Assembly (NCBI GenBank): GCA_022573605.1
Contig: JACZTQ010000075.1
Coordinates: 1-11,779 of the forward strand
Source of the DNA: Pseudomonadota bacterium
GTDB taxonomy: Bacteria > Pseudomonadota > Alphaproteobacteria > Rhodobacterales > Rhodobacteraceae
Length of the DNA: 11,779 nucleotides
Direction of reading: 5' to 3'
Below the pieces are notes generated by a model, which saw only the letters and a program-made list of their open reading frames with translations, did no database searches and was not told where the DNA came from. The translations under genes and the position numbers were made by a program. Shown one piece after another: positions 5,600 to 11,779 of the stretch. Position 1 is the stretch's first letter, and the number at the start of each line of letters is the position of its first letter.

Positions 5600-6559
5600 A
5601 TGCAGACTTATCTCGATTTCGAGAAGGGACTGGCCGAACTCCAGGGCAAGGCCGAGGAATTGCGCGCCATGGCGCGCCAGGACCCCGGGATGGAGACCGG
5701 CACCGAGGCCGACCAGCTCGACCACAAGGCCGACGAGATGCTGCGCGAGCTCTACAGTGAGCTGACCCCGTGGCAGAAATGCCAGGTCGCGCGCCACCCG
5801 AACCGGCCCCATGCCGGCGACTATATCGAGGCCCTGTTCAGCGAATACACCCCGCTGGCCGGCGACCGCAATTTCGCCGACGACAGCGCGGTGATGGGCG
5901 GGCTCGCCCGGCTCGCCGACCGGCCGGTGATGGTGATCGGCCACGAGAAGGGCTCCGACACCAAATCCCGGCTCGAGCGCAATTTCGGCATGGCCCGGCC
6001 CGAGGGCTACCGCAAGGCGGTGCGCCTGATGGAACTGGCCGACCGCTTCGGCCTGCCGCTGATCACCCTGGTCGATACCCCGGGCGCCTATCCCGGCAAG
6101 GGCGCCGAGGAGCGCGGCCAGGCCGAGGCCATCGCCCGCTCGACCGACATGTGCCTCCGGCTGCACGCCCCGCTGATCTCGGTGGTGATCGGCGAGGGCG
6201 GCTCCGGGGGTGCTGTCGCCTTCGCCACCGCCAACCGGGTGATCATGCTGGAGCATGCGATCTATTCGGTGATCTCGCCCGAGGGCTGCGCCTCGATCCT
6301 GTGGAAGAACGCCGACAAGATGCGCGAGGCCGCCGCCGCGCTGCACCTGACGGCGCAGGACCTGCTGCAACTCGGCGTCGCCGACACCATCGTGCCCGAG
6401 CCGCTGGGCGGCGCGCACCGCGACCGGGCGGCGGCGATCGCCAGCGTCGGCGAGGCGATCGAGGCCGCCCTGACCTCGCTGGGCGGCCTCTCGCCGGTGC
6501 AGCTCCGGGGTCAGCGGCGCGATAAATACATCGGCATGGGGGCGAAGCGGCTGGGCTGA
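5600..6559 (+). CDS. accA: Acetyl-CoA carboxylase carboxyltransferase, alpha subunit
   Basis: This 319-residue protein is the alpha half of the carboxyltransferase that, with AccD, moves the carboxyl group from carboxybiotin on AccB to acetyl-CoA, giving malonyl-CoA, the first committed step of fatty acid synthesis in the cytosol. The N-terminal part (MQTYLDFEKGLAELQGKAEEL) is the usual helical start. Core motifs include DTPGAYPG at 159-166, GEGGSGGA at 198-205 (the glycine-rich loop of the crotonase-like fold, which stabilises the reaction intermediate) and SPEGCASILW at 226-235. Length matches the family. The ATG at 5600 is preceded only by a G-rich stretch (GGGGCGG, 5587-5593), a weak ribosome binding site, but the protein start agrees with known AccA. 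accD is not adjacent, which is normal in alphaproteobacteria. It stands alone between two opposite-strand protease genes. Confidence 0.96.
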   Translation: MQTYLDFEKGLAELQGKAEELRAMARQDPGMETGTEADQLDHKADEMLRELYSELTPWQKCQVARHPNRPHAGDYIEALFSEYTPLAGDRNFADDSAVMGGLARLADRPVMVIGHEKGSDTKSRLERNFGMARPEGYRKAVRLMELADRFGLPLITLVDTPGAYPGKGAEERGQAEAIARSTDMCLRLHAPLISVVIGEGGSGGAVAFATANRVIMLEHAIYSVISPEGCASILWKNADKMREAAAALHLTAQDLLQLGVADTIVPEPLGGAHRDRAAAIASVGEAIEAALTSLGGLSPVQLRGQRRDKYIGMGAKRLG

Positions 6560-6651
6560 GGGGCGGCGTGCGTGGGGGATGCCGGCGGCCCGCCGCGATG
6601 ACCCCTGCCCGCGCGCCGCGCCCGGCGGCGGCGCTACGGCCCTCTCCCCCG

Positions 6652-6676
6652 GCCCCTCTCCCACAGGGAGAGGGGC
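6652..6676. terminator. Hairpin between convergent accA and the metzincin-like protease
   Basis: GCCCCTCTCCC at 6652-6662 pairs perfectly with GGGAGAGGGGC at 6666-6676 across the loop ACA. CCTCTCCCCC lies just upstream. It sits between two converging genes and could serve both, but there is no T run. The sequence resembles a dispersed CCCTCTCCC-type repeat seen in many genomes. Confidence 0.5.
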
Positions 6677-6704
6677 GTGCGCCGAGATTGCTTCGGCGGT
6701 GTCT

Positions 6705-9700
6705 TCAGGGGCCGATCGTCAGGCAGCCGGCGCAGGTCGCGTTCACGCCGCCTTGCAGGGTGACGACCAGGTCCCAGACCCGGGGCCTTTTCGGGCCGCC
6801 GCTGTTCCCGGAGACCACCGCAGTCAGGGTCTGGGCGTCAATCATCGCGACGCTGGTCGCGCGCGGCGTCGGGCCGGACCCGTTCCGGAAGGTCACCGTC
6901 GGGACACCGGCAAAGCCGGTTCCGGTGATCGTCACCAGGACGCCTCCAGGCAGCGCGCCCCGGCTGATCGAGCCCGGGCTGACCGCGTCCACGCTCAGCA
7001 GTGAGCCGGCCTCGACCACGTTCACCGTGCGGCTCTCCTGGCCCACATTGCCGGCCACGTCGCTCACCGTGTATGTGATGACCTGGGCGCCCGTCGCCGA
7101 GGTGTCGATCGGCAGGCCGCTGACCGCGATCCCACCGGTTACATCGCCGTCGACCAGGTCCGCGGCGGTCGCCCCGGCATCCGAATAGACCTCGCCCACC
7201 ACGACGCTGGCCGGATTGTCGCCCAGCACCGTGACTGCGGGCGCCGTGGTGTCGCCGACGGTCACGTTCTGGGTGTCGCTGGCCGCGTTGCCCGAGGCGT
7301 CGGTCGCGGTCCAGGTCACCAGGGTCACCCCGACCGGGAAGAAAGCGGGCGCGTCGTTGGAGACGCTCGGCGACGGATCGATGAGGTCCGTGACCGTTGG
7401 CGTCCCCAGCGCCACCGCTGTCCCCGGCCCGGTCGCCTCGGCCTCCACATCGGCCGGCGCGGTGATCACCGGCGGCGTGACGTCGAGCGCCAGCACCAGC
7501 ACCGACACGCTGTCGTTGCCAGGCTGCGAGGCGGAATCCATCACGCTCGCCGTCACCATATGCGCGCCCTCCGAAAGCGTCGCGGCGATGCTCGCCGACG
7601 CGCCCAGCGGTCCATCGATATCCGAGGCCCAGGACAGCCCGGCGGCGAGGTTGGAGTCCTCGTCGGTCACCGTCGCCGAGAACACCAGTTCGGTCCCGAC
7701 CTCGACCGTGGTTCCGCCGGCCGGTTCCATGATCGCGACCTCCGGCGGCTGGTCGGCGGGTGGACCGGCCGAGGTCACATGCAGCTCGTAGACGGTCACC
7801 GTATCGGTGCCGCCATTGCCGGCCGTGCGGTCGCTGTCGACCACCCGCACGACGACGGTTCCGTCGGTGTCGTTCGGCAGCGCGACGGTCCATTCCCGCA
7901 CCCCGCCACCGTTCAGCAGCGTGCCGAGCGGCAGCGCCGGGCCGCCGTTGACGGTATAGCTGAAGACGAAATCCTCGTCGTCGCCGTTGGCCGGGGCGGA
8001 GGCCCGCAGATAGAGTTCCACCGTGGCCGAGGGCACGACGCCCGGAATGGTCCAGCGATGGTCCAGTTCGCTCACCTGGCGGCTCGGCTTGCCACCCTGA
8101 TGCTGCTCGCGGAGCTGCTCGGACCCGGCCGAGGCCTGGGTGTCGAGATAGGAACCCGACAGCACCGACCCGGTCATGGAGATTTCGCTGGTGGCGACCG
8201 CCACCACGGGGGCGCTGACGTCGATCGCCGGGGTGGCGGCGGTCTGGACCGTTCCGGCCCCGTTATAGAGCTCCAGCTTGTAGGCGTAACTGCCGTTGGC
8301 GAGGTTGTTGTCGCTGAAGGACACGCTGTCGCGCGGCAGGTTGGCGCGCAGCGCGAAGACCCCGCCGTTCACCGAGCGCATGACCCGGTAGCCGGCTTCG
8401 TTGGTCTCGGCGGTCGAGAGCGGATCGCTCCAGTCCAGGTCGATATTGACGTCATCGACAAGCAGCGCCATCAGGTCGATGGGTGCCTCGGGGGCTGCTG
8501 TCGAGACCACGTCCGGCGGCACGGTTCCCGAAATGTAATACTGGCCGATGCTGGCGTAGTCGGTGTAGCCGTCGCCCAGCGGATCGCCACGCCCGGTGCC
8601 CTTGATCTCCAGGTAGTAGCGCCCGGCGACGGTGACCGAATAGGTGATCCGCGCGTCCGTTTCGAGATCGGGATTGCTGGTCTGCAACACGTTGCCGAAA
8701 TCGTCCAGCAGCAGCACTTCGAGGTCGAGGTTCATGCCGATATGGTTGCTGTTGGCGAAGGTCTCGAAATAGCCCGGCGTGATCGTCAGATCGATCAGGC
8801 CGACGCCGACATCGAGCGAGAAGAGATCGAGATCGGTGCGGTCCTCGACGATCCCCTTGTTGGCCAGATCGGCCGCCGCCGGGTCGCCGACGCGGCCCTG
8901 CGCCACCACGTTGACGCCGCCGGTCACCAGCAGCGGCGTCGCCGCGGGCAGGGTGATGTCCTCGTGGTCGTCGATGCGGTAGGGCAGGTAGACGGTGATC
9001 TTCTGCAGATCGTCCTCCTGGTTGTTGGCGCCGGCATACTCGCCCTTGCTCCACTCGGTCACGTCGCTGTAGTAGCCCACGCCCATGATCGGCGCCCATT
9101 TGACCGGGGCAGACCCGTGGCCGGTGTAGTAGCCGGTCGAGGAGGTTCCGTCATGGGCCAGGTAGAGGTTGTGGCCGAGCTCGTGACTGGCCGCCTCGGC
9201 GATGTTGTGGGCGCCGCCGACCCCGTCCAGGAACACCAGGCCGGGCAGCAGATAGGTGTTGCCGAAACCGCCGTAATAGGCCACGCCGCCGCAGCTGCAG
9301 TTGTAGATGGTGTTGCCGTTCTCGTCGGCCTTGCGGGTGACCAGGATGTGCCCGACATTGCCGTCGAACAGCGCCGGTTCCTCGGTCGTCACATCGACGT
9401 CGTAGGGCGCCAGATCCTCGGCCATGCGGCGCCAGACGTCGGCCACCACGTCGAGCTCGCTCGCCGACCAGGTCGTGGGTGAGCCATCGGTGTCGTAGGG
9501 TTTCATCGGATGCGAGGCGAAGCCGGAATTGTTGTTCCAGATCGTCCCGGTGACGTCATGGCCGTCAAAATCGATATAGACGGTCTTCGGCGCGCCGGGC
9601 TTGCTGTGCAGGGTGAAGGCGCCGGTCTCGGTGATCTCGGCCGGCGGCGGCGGCGCCTCGGCGCCTTCGCCGGCGGGCCATACCGGGTCCTCGAAGAACA

Positions 9701-9986
9701 CCCCGCCGCGGCGGTCGACGCGCAGATAGGGCAGATCGCCGGCGGTGAACTCGCCGCCCTGGAGGACCGCCAGCGCGCGGCCCCGCGCCGGCGCGGGCAG
9801 CGCCTCGAGCGCGGCCCGGAACGGCCCGGCGGGCAGGTTCGCCACCGCCGCCGGGCGGCCCAGCCCGTAGGCGTTGCCCTGCTGCGCCGCCGCCGTGGTG
9901 GAAAGCGAAACCGCGACCGCCACGCCGAGCGCGGCAACCTTCAGCACCCTCGCCGGACGCAACGCCCGGCAATCCTCGAACGACAT
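6705..9986 (-). CDS. Large secreted metzincin-like zinc protease with Ig/HYR/TIG-type tail
   Basis: A 1093-residue exported protein. A Sec signal peptide is clear: basic region to about Lys16, hydrophobic VAALGVAVAVSLS, likely cleavage after TTAAA near residue 34. The protease domain (about 130-335) has HELGHNLYLAHD at 268-279 (ligands His268, His272, His278; Glu269) and a Met-turn candidate APIMGVGYY at 298-306, followed by the WSKGEYAGANNQEDDL segment typical of a bacterial secreted metzincin family. Downstream are a PPC-like beta domain (about 385-490), a fibronectin III-like domain (about 498-592), an unnamed beta domain (about 610-740), an Ig-like domain (748-832), a HYR domain (837-910), a DUF5011-like domain (913-990) and a final TIG/IPT-like domain (996-1093). 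The ATG at 9986 has GGGGAG six bases upstream; an extended frame to 10172 runs into AT-rich non-coding DNA. Tyr275 replaces the usual Gly of HExxHxxGxxH. Substrate is unknown. Confidence 0.85.
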   Translation of the reverse strand: MSFEDCRALRPARVLKVAALGVAVAVSLSTTAAAQQGNAYGLGRPAAVANLPAGPFRAALEALPAPARGRALAVLQGGEFTAGDLPYLRVDRRGGVFFEDPVWPAGEGAEAPPPPAEITETGAFTLHSKPGAPKTVYIDFDGHDVTGTIWNNNSGFASHPMKPYDTDGSPTTWSASELDVVADVWRRMAEDLAPYDVDVTTEEPALFDGNVGHILVTRKADENGNTIYNCSCGGVAYYGGFGNTYLLPGLVFLDGVGGAHNIAEAASHELGHNLYLAHDGTSSTGYYTGHGSAPVKWAPIMGVGYYSDVTEWSKGEYAGANNQEDDLQKITVYLPYRIDDHEDITLPAATPLLVTGGVNVVAQGRVGDPAAADLANKGIVEDRTDLDLFSLDVGVGLIDLTITPGYFETFANSNHIGMNLDLEVLLLDDFGNVLQTSNPDLETDARITYSVTVAGRYYLEIKGTGRGDPLGDGYTDYASIGQYYISGTVPPDVVSTAAPEAPIDLMALLVDDVNIDLDWSDPLSTAETNEAGYRVMRSVNGGVFALRANLPRDSVSFSDNNLANGSYAYKLELYNGAGTVQTAATPAIDVSAPVVAVATSEISMTGSVLSGSYLDTQASAGSEQLREQHQGGKPSRQVSELDHRWTIPGVVPSATVELYLRASAPANGDDEDFVFSYTVNGGPALPLGTLLNGGGVREWTVALPNDTDGTVVVRVVDSDRTAGNGGTDTVTVYELHVTSAGPPADQPPEVAIMEPAGGTTVEVGTELVFSATVTDEDSNLAAGLSWASDIDGPLGASASIAATLSEGAHMVTASVMDSASQPGNDSVSVLVLALDVTPPVITAPADVEAEATGPGTAVALGTPTVTDLIDPSPSVSNDAPAFFPVGVTLVTWTATDASGNAASDTQNVTVGDTTAPAVTVLGDNPASVVVGEVYSDAGATAADLVDGDVTGGIAVSGLPIDTSATGAQVITYTVSDVAGNVGQESRTVNVVEAGSLLSVDAVSPGSISRGALPGGVLVTITGTGFAGVPTVTFRNGSGPTPRATSVAMIDAQTLTAVVSGNSGGPKRPRVWDLVVTLQGGVNATCAGCLTIGP

Positions 9987-10373
9987 CTTGATCTCCCCTG
10001 CGCTCCCACGAACATCGCCGCGGCAATTCTCATCCCATGTGACTTCACACCATCGTTCAGGCGGAGTTATGGTAATTTTCCAGCAAGCTATCCTAATATA
10101 CTCGGATTCTGCCTTGGAGTATAGTGTTTTCCAGTGCGCTTGCTTGAATGGCTTGCAATTGGAGCGAAGCATCGAAGATTTCCATAAAATTTACCATAGG
10201 GAATTCATACAACTTACTATAATTTTTCAGACTCTTGATACAACCATAACGTGATTTACTATAATGAAGGAGGTCTCGTGGCCCCGGCCCCGGTCGGGTG
10301 GCATCGCGGCCGGCCATGATCGGCCGGAGCGGGGTTCCGGATGCGGCCGGACGAGGCGGTGCGGGGGAAACAA
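9987..10373. other. Intergenic region with AT-rich stretch upstream of two divergent genes
   Basis: By hand count, 10061-10265 is about 37% GC, far below the surrounding genes. It contains two exact TATAAT boxes on the plus strand (10218-10223 and 10260-10265), the second with TTGATA at 10235-10240 but a long 19-base spacer. TTACYATA motifs recur at 10191, 10214 and 10256, and in reverse at 10068-10075. No convincing promoter for the minus-strand protease could be fixed. Frames open here give unconvincing peptides. From 10266 the DNA returns to high GC. Confidence 0.6.
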
Positions 10374-10402
10374 TTCAAATGGCGGGGGCGATTGGCTATG
10401 AT
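10374..10402 (+). promoter_or_regulatory. Candidate sigma-70 promoter of the MetE-like gene
   Basis: TTCAAA at 10374-10379 (four of six consensus bases) and TATGAT at 10397-10402 (five of six) are separated by exactly 17 bases. Transcription from about 10409 would give a leader of about 44 bases including the ribosome binding site. The -10 box lies in the first copy of a direct repeat. Confidence 0.45.
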
Positions 10403-10429
10403 CGCCGGGAAATTGCCTATGATCCGGGA
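10391..10429 (+). repeat. Near-perfect direct repeat, 21-bp period, before the MetE-like gene
   Basis: ATTGGCTATGATCGCCGGGA at 10391-10410 is repeated as ATTGCCTATGATCCGGGA at 10412-10429, the starts lying 21 bases apart, two helical turns. Copy 1 is also overlapped by GGCGAT/ATCGCC (10387-10392, 10401-10406). A regulator binding side by side is possible; a simple duplication is the alternative. Confidence 0.75.
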
Positions 10430-10452
10430 CACGCCGATCGAGGGAGGATGCA

Positions 10453-11475
10453 ATGATCACGACGACGGTGGCGGGCAGTCTGCCGAAACCGGCCTGGCTG
10501 GCCGAGCCGGAGAAGCTCTGGGCCCCCTGGCGCCTGGAAGGGGCGGAACTGATCGAGGGCCAACGGGACGCGGCCCTGGCCTGGATCAAGACCCAGGAAG
10601 ACGCCGGCATCGACATCGTCAGCGACGGCGAACAGTTCCGCAAGCATTTCGTCCATGGCTTCCTGGAGCAGATCGACGGCATCGACTGGGGGCGCATGAC
10701 CACCATGGGCATTCGCGACGACCGTTACGACGCCCGGGTTCCGACGGTGACCTCCGCGGTGCGGCGCAGAGGGTCCGTGCATGGCGCCGGGGCGAAATTC
10801 TGCCGCGAGCGCACCGGCCACCAGCTCAAGTTCACCCTGCCCGGCCCGATGACCATCTGCGACACCATCGCGGACGCCCATTACGGCAGCCGTCCGGAGA
10901 TGGCGATGGCCTTCGCCGGGCTGCTGAACCAGGAGGCGCGCGAGATCGAGGCCCTGGGCATCGACGTGATCCAGTTCGACGAGCCGGCTTTCAATGCCTT
11001 CATGGACCAGGTGCCGATCTGGGGCATCGACGCCCTGCACCGGGCCATCGACGGGCTGACCTGCAAGACCGCGGTGCATATCTGCTACGGCTACGGCATC
11101 AAGGAGAACATCGCCTGGAAAGCGACCCTGGGCGACGAGTGGCGGCAATACGAGGAATTCTTCCCGGCCCTCAACGCGAGCCGGATCGATCAGGTCTCGC
11201 TGGAATGCGCCGACTCGAAGGTGCCGATGTCGGTGCTTGGCCTGCTGGGCGACAAGGAGGTGCTGGTGGGGGCGATCGATGTCGCCAGCCTGACCGTCGA
11301 GACGCCGGAGAAGGTTGCCTCGACCCTGCGCGCGGCGCTGGAGTTCGTCGATCCGGAGCGGATCATCGCCTGCACCAATTGCGGCATGGCGCCGCTGCCG
11401 CGTCATGTGGCCGAGGGCAAGCTCAAGGCGCTGGGCGCCGGGGCGGCGTTGCTGCGCAAGGAACTGGGCGGTTGA
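10453..11475 (+). CDS. MetE-type methionine synthase, short stand-alone catalytic domain
   Basis: This 340-residue protein corresponds to the C-terminal catalytic half of cobalamin-independent methionine synthase (COG0620 type), a TIM barrel that transfers a methyl group to homocysteine held on zinc. The zinc ligands are recognisable: His209 and Cys211 in AVHICYGYG, Glu251 in VSLECADS and Cys310 in CTNCGMAPLPR. DEPAF at 176-180 is the conserved acidic substrate loop, and TVAGSLPKP at the N-terminus matches the usual VAGSFPRP-like start of such short proteins. Full MetE is about 750 residues with a duplicated N-terminal barrel that helps bind polyglutamylated folate; that half is absent here, without sign of truncation. 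Known core-MetE proteins use methylcobalamin or another corrinoid donor, so the methyl donor here is open. GGGAGG at 10442-10447, five bases before the ATG, supports the start. The gene is isolated: imuB converges downstream. Confidence 0.85.
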   Translation: MITTTVAGSLPKPAWLAEPEKLWAPWRLEGAELIEGQRDAALAWIKTQEDAGIDIVSDGEQFRKHFVHGFLEQIDGIDWGRMTTMGIRDDRYDARVPTVTSAVRRRGSVHGAGAKFCRERTGHQLKFTLPGPMTICDTIADAHYGSRPEMAMAFAGLLNQEAREIEALGIDVIQFDEPAFNAFMDQVPIWGIDALHRAIDGLTCKTAVHICYGYGIKENIAWKATLGDEWRQYEEFFPALNASRIDQVSLECADSKVPMSVLGLLGDKEVLVGAIDVASLTVETPEKVASTLRAALEFVDPERIIACTNCGMAPLPRHVAEGKLKALGAGAALLRKELGG

Positions 11476-11537
11476 GGGGCGTTTCAGGGTGACCAGCCGG
11501 TGATCCGGTCCGCGACAGCGTGGCCTGCGGCCCGGTT

Positions 11538-11555
11538 TGAAGGGAAGCCCCTTCA
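11538..11555. terminator. Small hairpin between convergent MetE-like gene and imuB
   Basis: TGAAGGG at 11538-11544 pairs with CCCTTCA at 11549-11555 across AAGC, 63 bases past the MetE-like stop and 28 bases past the imuB stop. No T run follows on either strand, so termination is only a possibility. Confidence 0.35.
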
Positions 11556-11582
11556 GAGCAAATTCCACCCAGGCCGCGCCGC

Positions 11583-11779
11583 TCAGGCGAATGCGCCATG
11601 CACCCACCAGGCGGGCGGCATTCCCTGGGGGGCGTGGAACAGCCAGAGGCGGGGCCCCTCGGCGGTCGCGACGCGCCAGTAGTCGCGCAGGCCGCCGCGC
11701 CAGCCGGGGTCGTCCAACCACCATTCCGGGGCCAGGCGCTCGGGGCCCTCGGCGGTGGCCAGCGTCAGCCAGCGGCGGC
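11583..11779 (-). CDS. imuB: ImuB (Y-family polymerase-like mutasome protein), C-terminal fragment
   Basis: Reading the minus strand from the window edge gives an open frame of 64 residues ending in TGA at 11585-11583. It contains GPERLAPEWWLDDP, then LRDYWRVATAEGPRLWLFH, and ends WWVHGAFA. This matches the C-terminal end I recall for ImuB (GPERIAPEWW, RDYYRVED, FWLF, WFLHGLFA). ImuB is an inactive relative of Y-family polymerases. With ImuA and DnaE2 it forms the SOS-induced error-prone repair system of many alphaproteobacteria, acting at the beta clamp. The clamp motif and polymerase-like domain lie outside the window. imuA and dnaE2 normally flank imuB; dnaE2 is not found directly downstream here, where the convergent MetE-like gene lies instead. 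Only the tail is visible, so intactness cannot be judged. Confidence 0.8.
   Translation of the reverse strand, partial: RRWLTLATAEGPERLAPEWWLDDPGWRGGLRDYWRVATAEGPRLWLFHAPQGMPPAWWVHGAFA

Noticed and set aside
5420..6664. 414-codon minus-strand frame over accA
   Set aside because: It covers the highly conserved accA gene on the other strand and begins inside non-coding repeats; the product shows no family pattern.
7560..9482. 640-codon plus-strand open frame opposite the second protease
   Set aside because: No recognisable domain and strongly biased composition; the minus-strand protein has a signal peptide, protease motif and domain chain through this whole span.
9987..10172. Extended N-terminus of the large metzincin-like protease to 10172
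   Set aside because: The extra 62 residues come from AT-rich intergenic DNA and would bury the signal peptide; ATG 9986 has a good ribosome binding site and exposes it.
10093..10317. Small minus-strand frame of 74 codons in the AT-rich region
   Set aside because: No convincing ribosome binding site or family pattern, and codon use differs from neighbours; treated as non-coding.
10266..10452. SAM-II or cobalamin riboswitch before the MetE-like gene
   Set aside because: I could not find the conserved SAM-II pseudoknot sequence or a B12 box; the region is explained better by a promoter and direct repeats.
10417..11724. Long minus-strand frame and a plus-strand shifted frame over the MetE-like gene
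   Set aside because: Both lack motifs. The in-phase gene carries the zinc ligands, and the extreme end on the minus strand belongs to imuB in a different frame.
1..11779. CRISPR array, tRNA or rRNA genes, or insertion sequence
   Set aside because: No regularly spaced repeat-spacer pattern, no tRNA-like TTCGA-arm plus CCA-end fold noticed, and no transposase-like protein in any frame.

Overview
This GC-rich window looks like chromosome from an alphaproteobacterium, probably Rhodospirillales- or Rhodobacterales-like. That placement is inferred from the adjacent def-fmt pair, an ethylmalonyl-CoA-pathway-type malyl-CoA lyase, an ImuB-type polymerase tail, and dispersed palindromes with a CCGGGCTTGACCCGG core. 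It rests on recalled sequence patterns; no search was run.

Layout. (1) 1-671, minus strand: start of fmt (cut by the window edge) preceded by def, a two-gene operon for N-formyl-methionine handling. (2) 733-1841, plus: a short 12-bp tandem repeat carrying three TTGACG motifs, then mcl1 (L-malyl-CoA/beta-methylmalyl-CoA lyase). (3) 1891-2538, plus: a parDE toxin-antitoxin pair behind nested inverted repeats. (4) 2539-3015: non-coding, with several REP-like palindromes and two strong GC hairpins. (5) 3016-5280, minus: a 754-residue serralysin-type RTX metalloprotease with a C-terminal type I secretion signal. (6) 5281-5599: divergent intergenic region with two large inverted hairpins (REPIN-like). 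(7) 5600-6559, plus: accA. (8) 6705-9986, minus: a 1093-residue Sec-exported metzincin-like protease with a tail of Ig/HYR/TIG-type domains. (9) 9987-10452: intergenic region with an AT-rich stretch (about 37% GC by hand count over 10061-10265) and promoter-like elements. (10) 10453-11475, plus: a short, stand-alone MetE-type methionine synthase. (11) 11583-11779, minus: the last 64 residues of ImuB, cut by the window edge.

Most genes are housekeeping or central metabolism: formyl-Met processing, acetyl-CoA carboxylation, the ethylmalonyl-CoA pathway, methionine synthesis and SOS mutagenesis. The accessory content is the parDE module and two large exported zinc proteases that flank accA and use different export routes. 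The most unusual point is that each protease departs from the metzincin consensus at a different normally conserved residue. The serralysin has Gln in place of the Met-turn Met, and the other protease has Tyr in place of the Gly of HExxHxxGxxH. I found no clear new multi-gene system. The best leads are these active-site changes, the stand-alone core methionine synthase with its repeat-rich upstream region, and the parDE leader that could hide its own ribosome binding site.
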